Below are positions 20,896 through 20,897 of a DNA stretch of 20,897 nt, in pieces. The first letter of the stretch is position 1, and every line of letters begins with the position of its first letter. The stretch is from NCBI GenBank assembly GCA_002419215.1, contig DIFQ01000041.1:1-20897 (forward strand). The letters are read 5' to 3'. The translations under genes were made by a program, and so were the position numbers. Source of the stretch: Syntrophaceae bacterium UBA5744 (GTDB lineage Bacteria > Desulfobacterota > Syntrophia > Syntrophales > UBA2192). Under the pieces are notes generated by a model. That model ran no database searches, was not told where the DNA came from, and saw nothing but the letters and a program-made list of their open reading frames with translations.

Positions 20896-20897
20896 AA

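Overview
The window looks like the chromosome of a GC-rich anaerobic bacterium, most plausibly a Desulfobacterota (deltaproteobacterial) lineage such as the Syntrophales. This is inferred from a PAS-LuxR regulator of a style common there, a formate-type FNT channel and a SatP/AceTr acetate transporter side by side, and overall gene style. No rRNA or other marker gene is present, so the taxonomy is tentative.

Region 1 (1-14564, all + strand) is the tail module of a long-tailed siphovirus-like prophage. In order it holds the end of a small membrane protein, a putative neck/connector protein, an HK97 gp10-like protein, a tail-terminator-like protein, a small protein, the major tail protein, a pair of tail assembly chaperone ORFs, the tape measure protein, a distal-tail-like protein, a very large hub protein carrying a beta-propeller, a spike/OB-fold protein, a small coiled-coil protein, two fibre/appendage proteins and a tiny repeat protein. 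Most junctions are ATGA or TAATG overlaps, so this reads as one translationally coupled operon. The chaperone pair is joined by a textbook -1 frameshift signal: slippery A AAA AAC, a 6-nt spacer and a GC-rich hairpin.

Region 2 (14565-16066) is the right edge of the prophage. A D12-class (Dam-like) adenine methyltransferase is followed by about 620 nt without a convincing gene. That stretch is AT-rich at first, carries palindromes and direct repeats spaced two helical turns apart, and contains a strong hairpin. The prophage-host junction is probably here, but no integrase or proven att site is visible.

Region 3 (16067-16484) holds three tandem, very short ORFs of 43, 33 and 40 codons. They share the core W-x-D-P-M-[SC]-[FY]-P, each has a Shine-Dalgarno sequence, and the first two overlap by ATGA. 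I do not recognise this family, and it is the best candidate here for something undescribed.

Region 4 (16485-19943) is host-like: an FNT formate/nitrite channel followed by a universal stress protein, a PAS sensor with a LuxR-type DNA-binding domain, a strong terminator, and a convergent SatP/AceTr acetate transporter. Formate and acetate are the end products of syntrophic fermentation, so the cluster may manage organic-acid traffic under stress or redox control.

Region 5 (19998-20895) is a complete IS1595-family insertion sequence, with 24-bp imperfect terminal inverted repeats and an intact transposase, inserted 54 bp upstream of the acetate transporter start. The window ends two bases into the expected right-hand target duplication.
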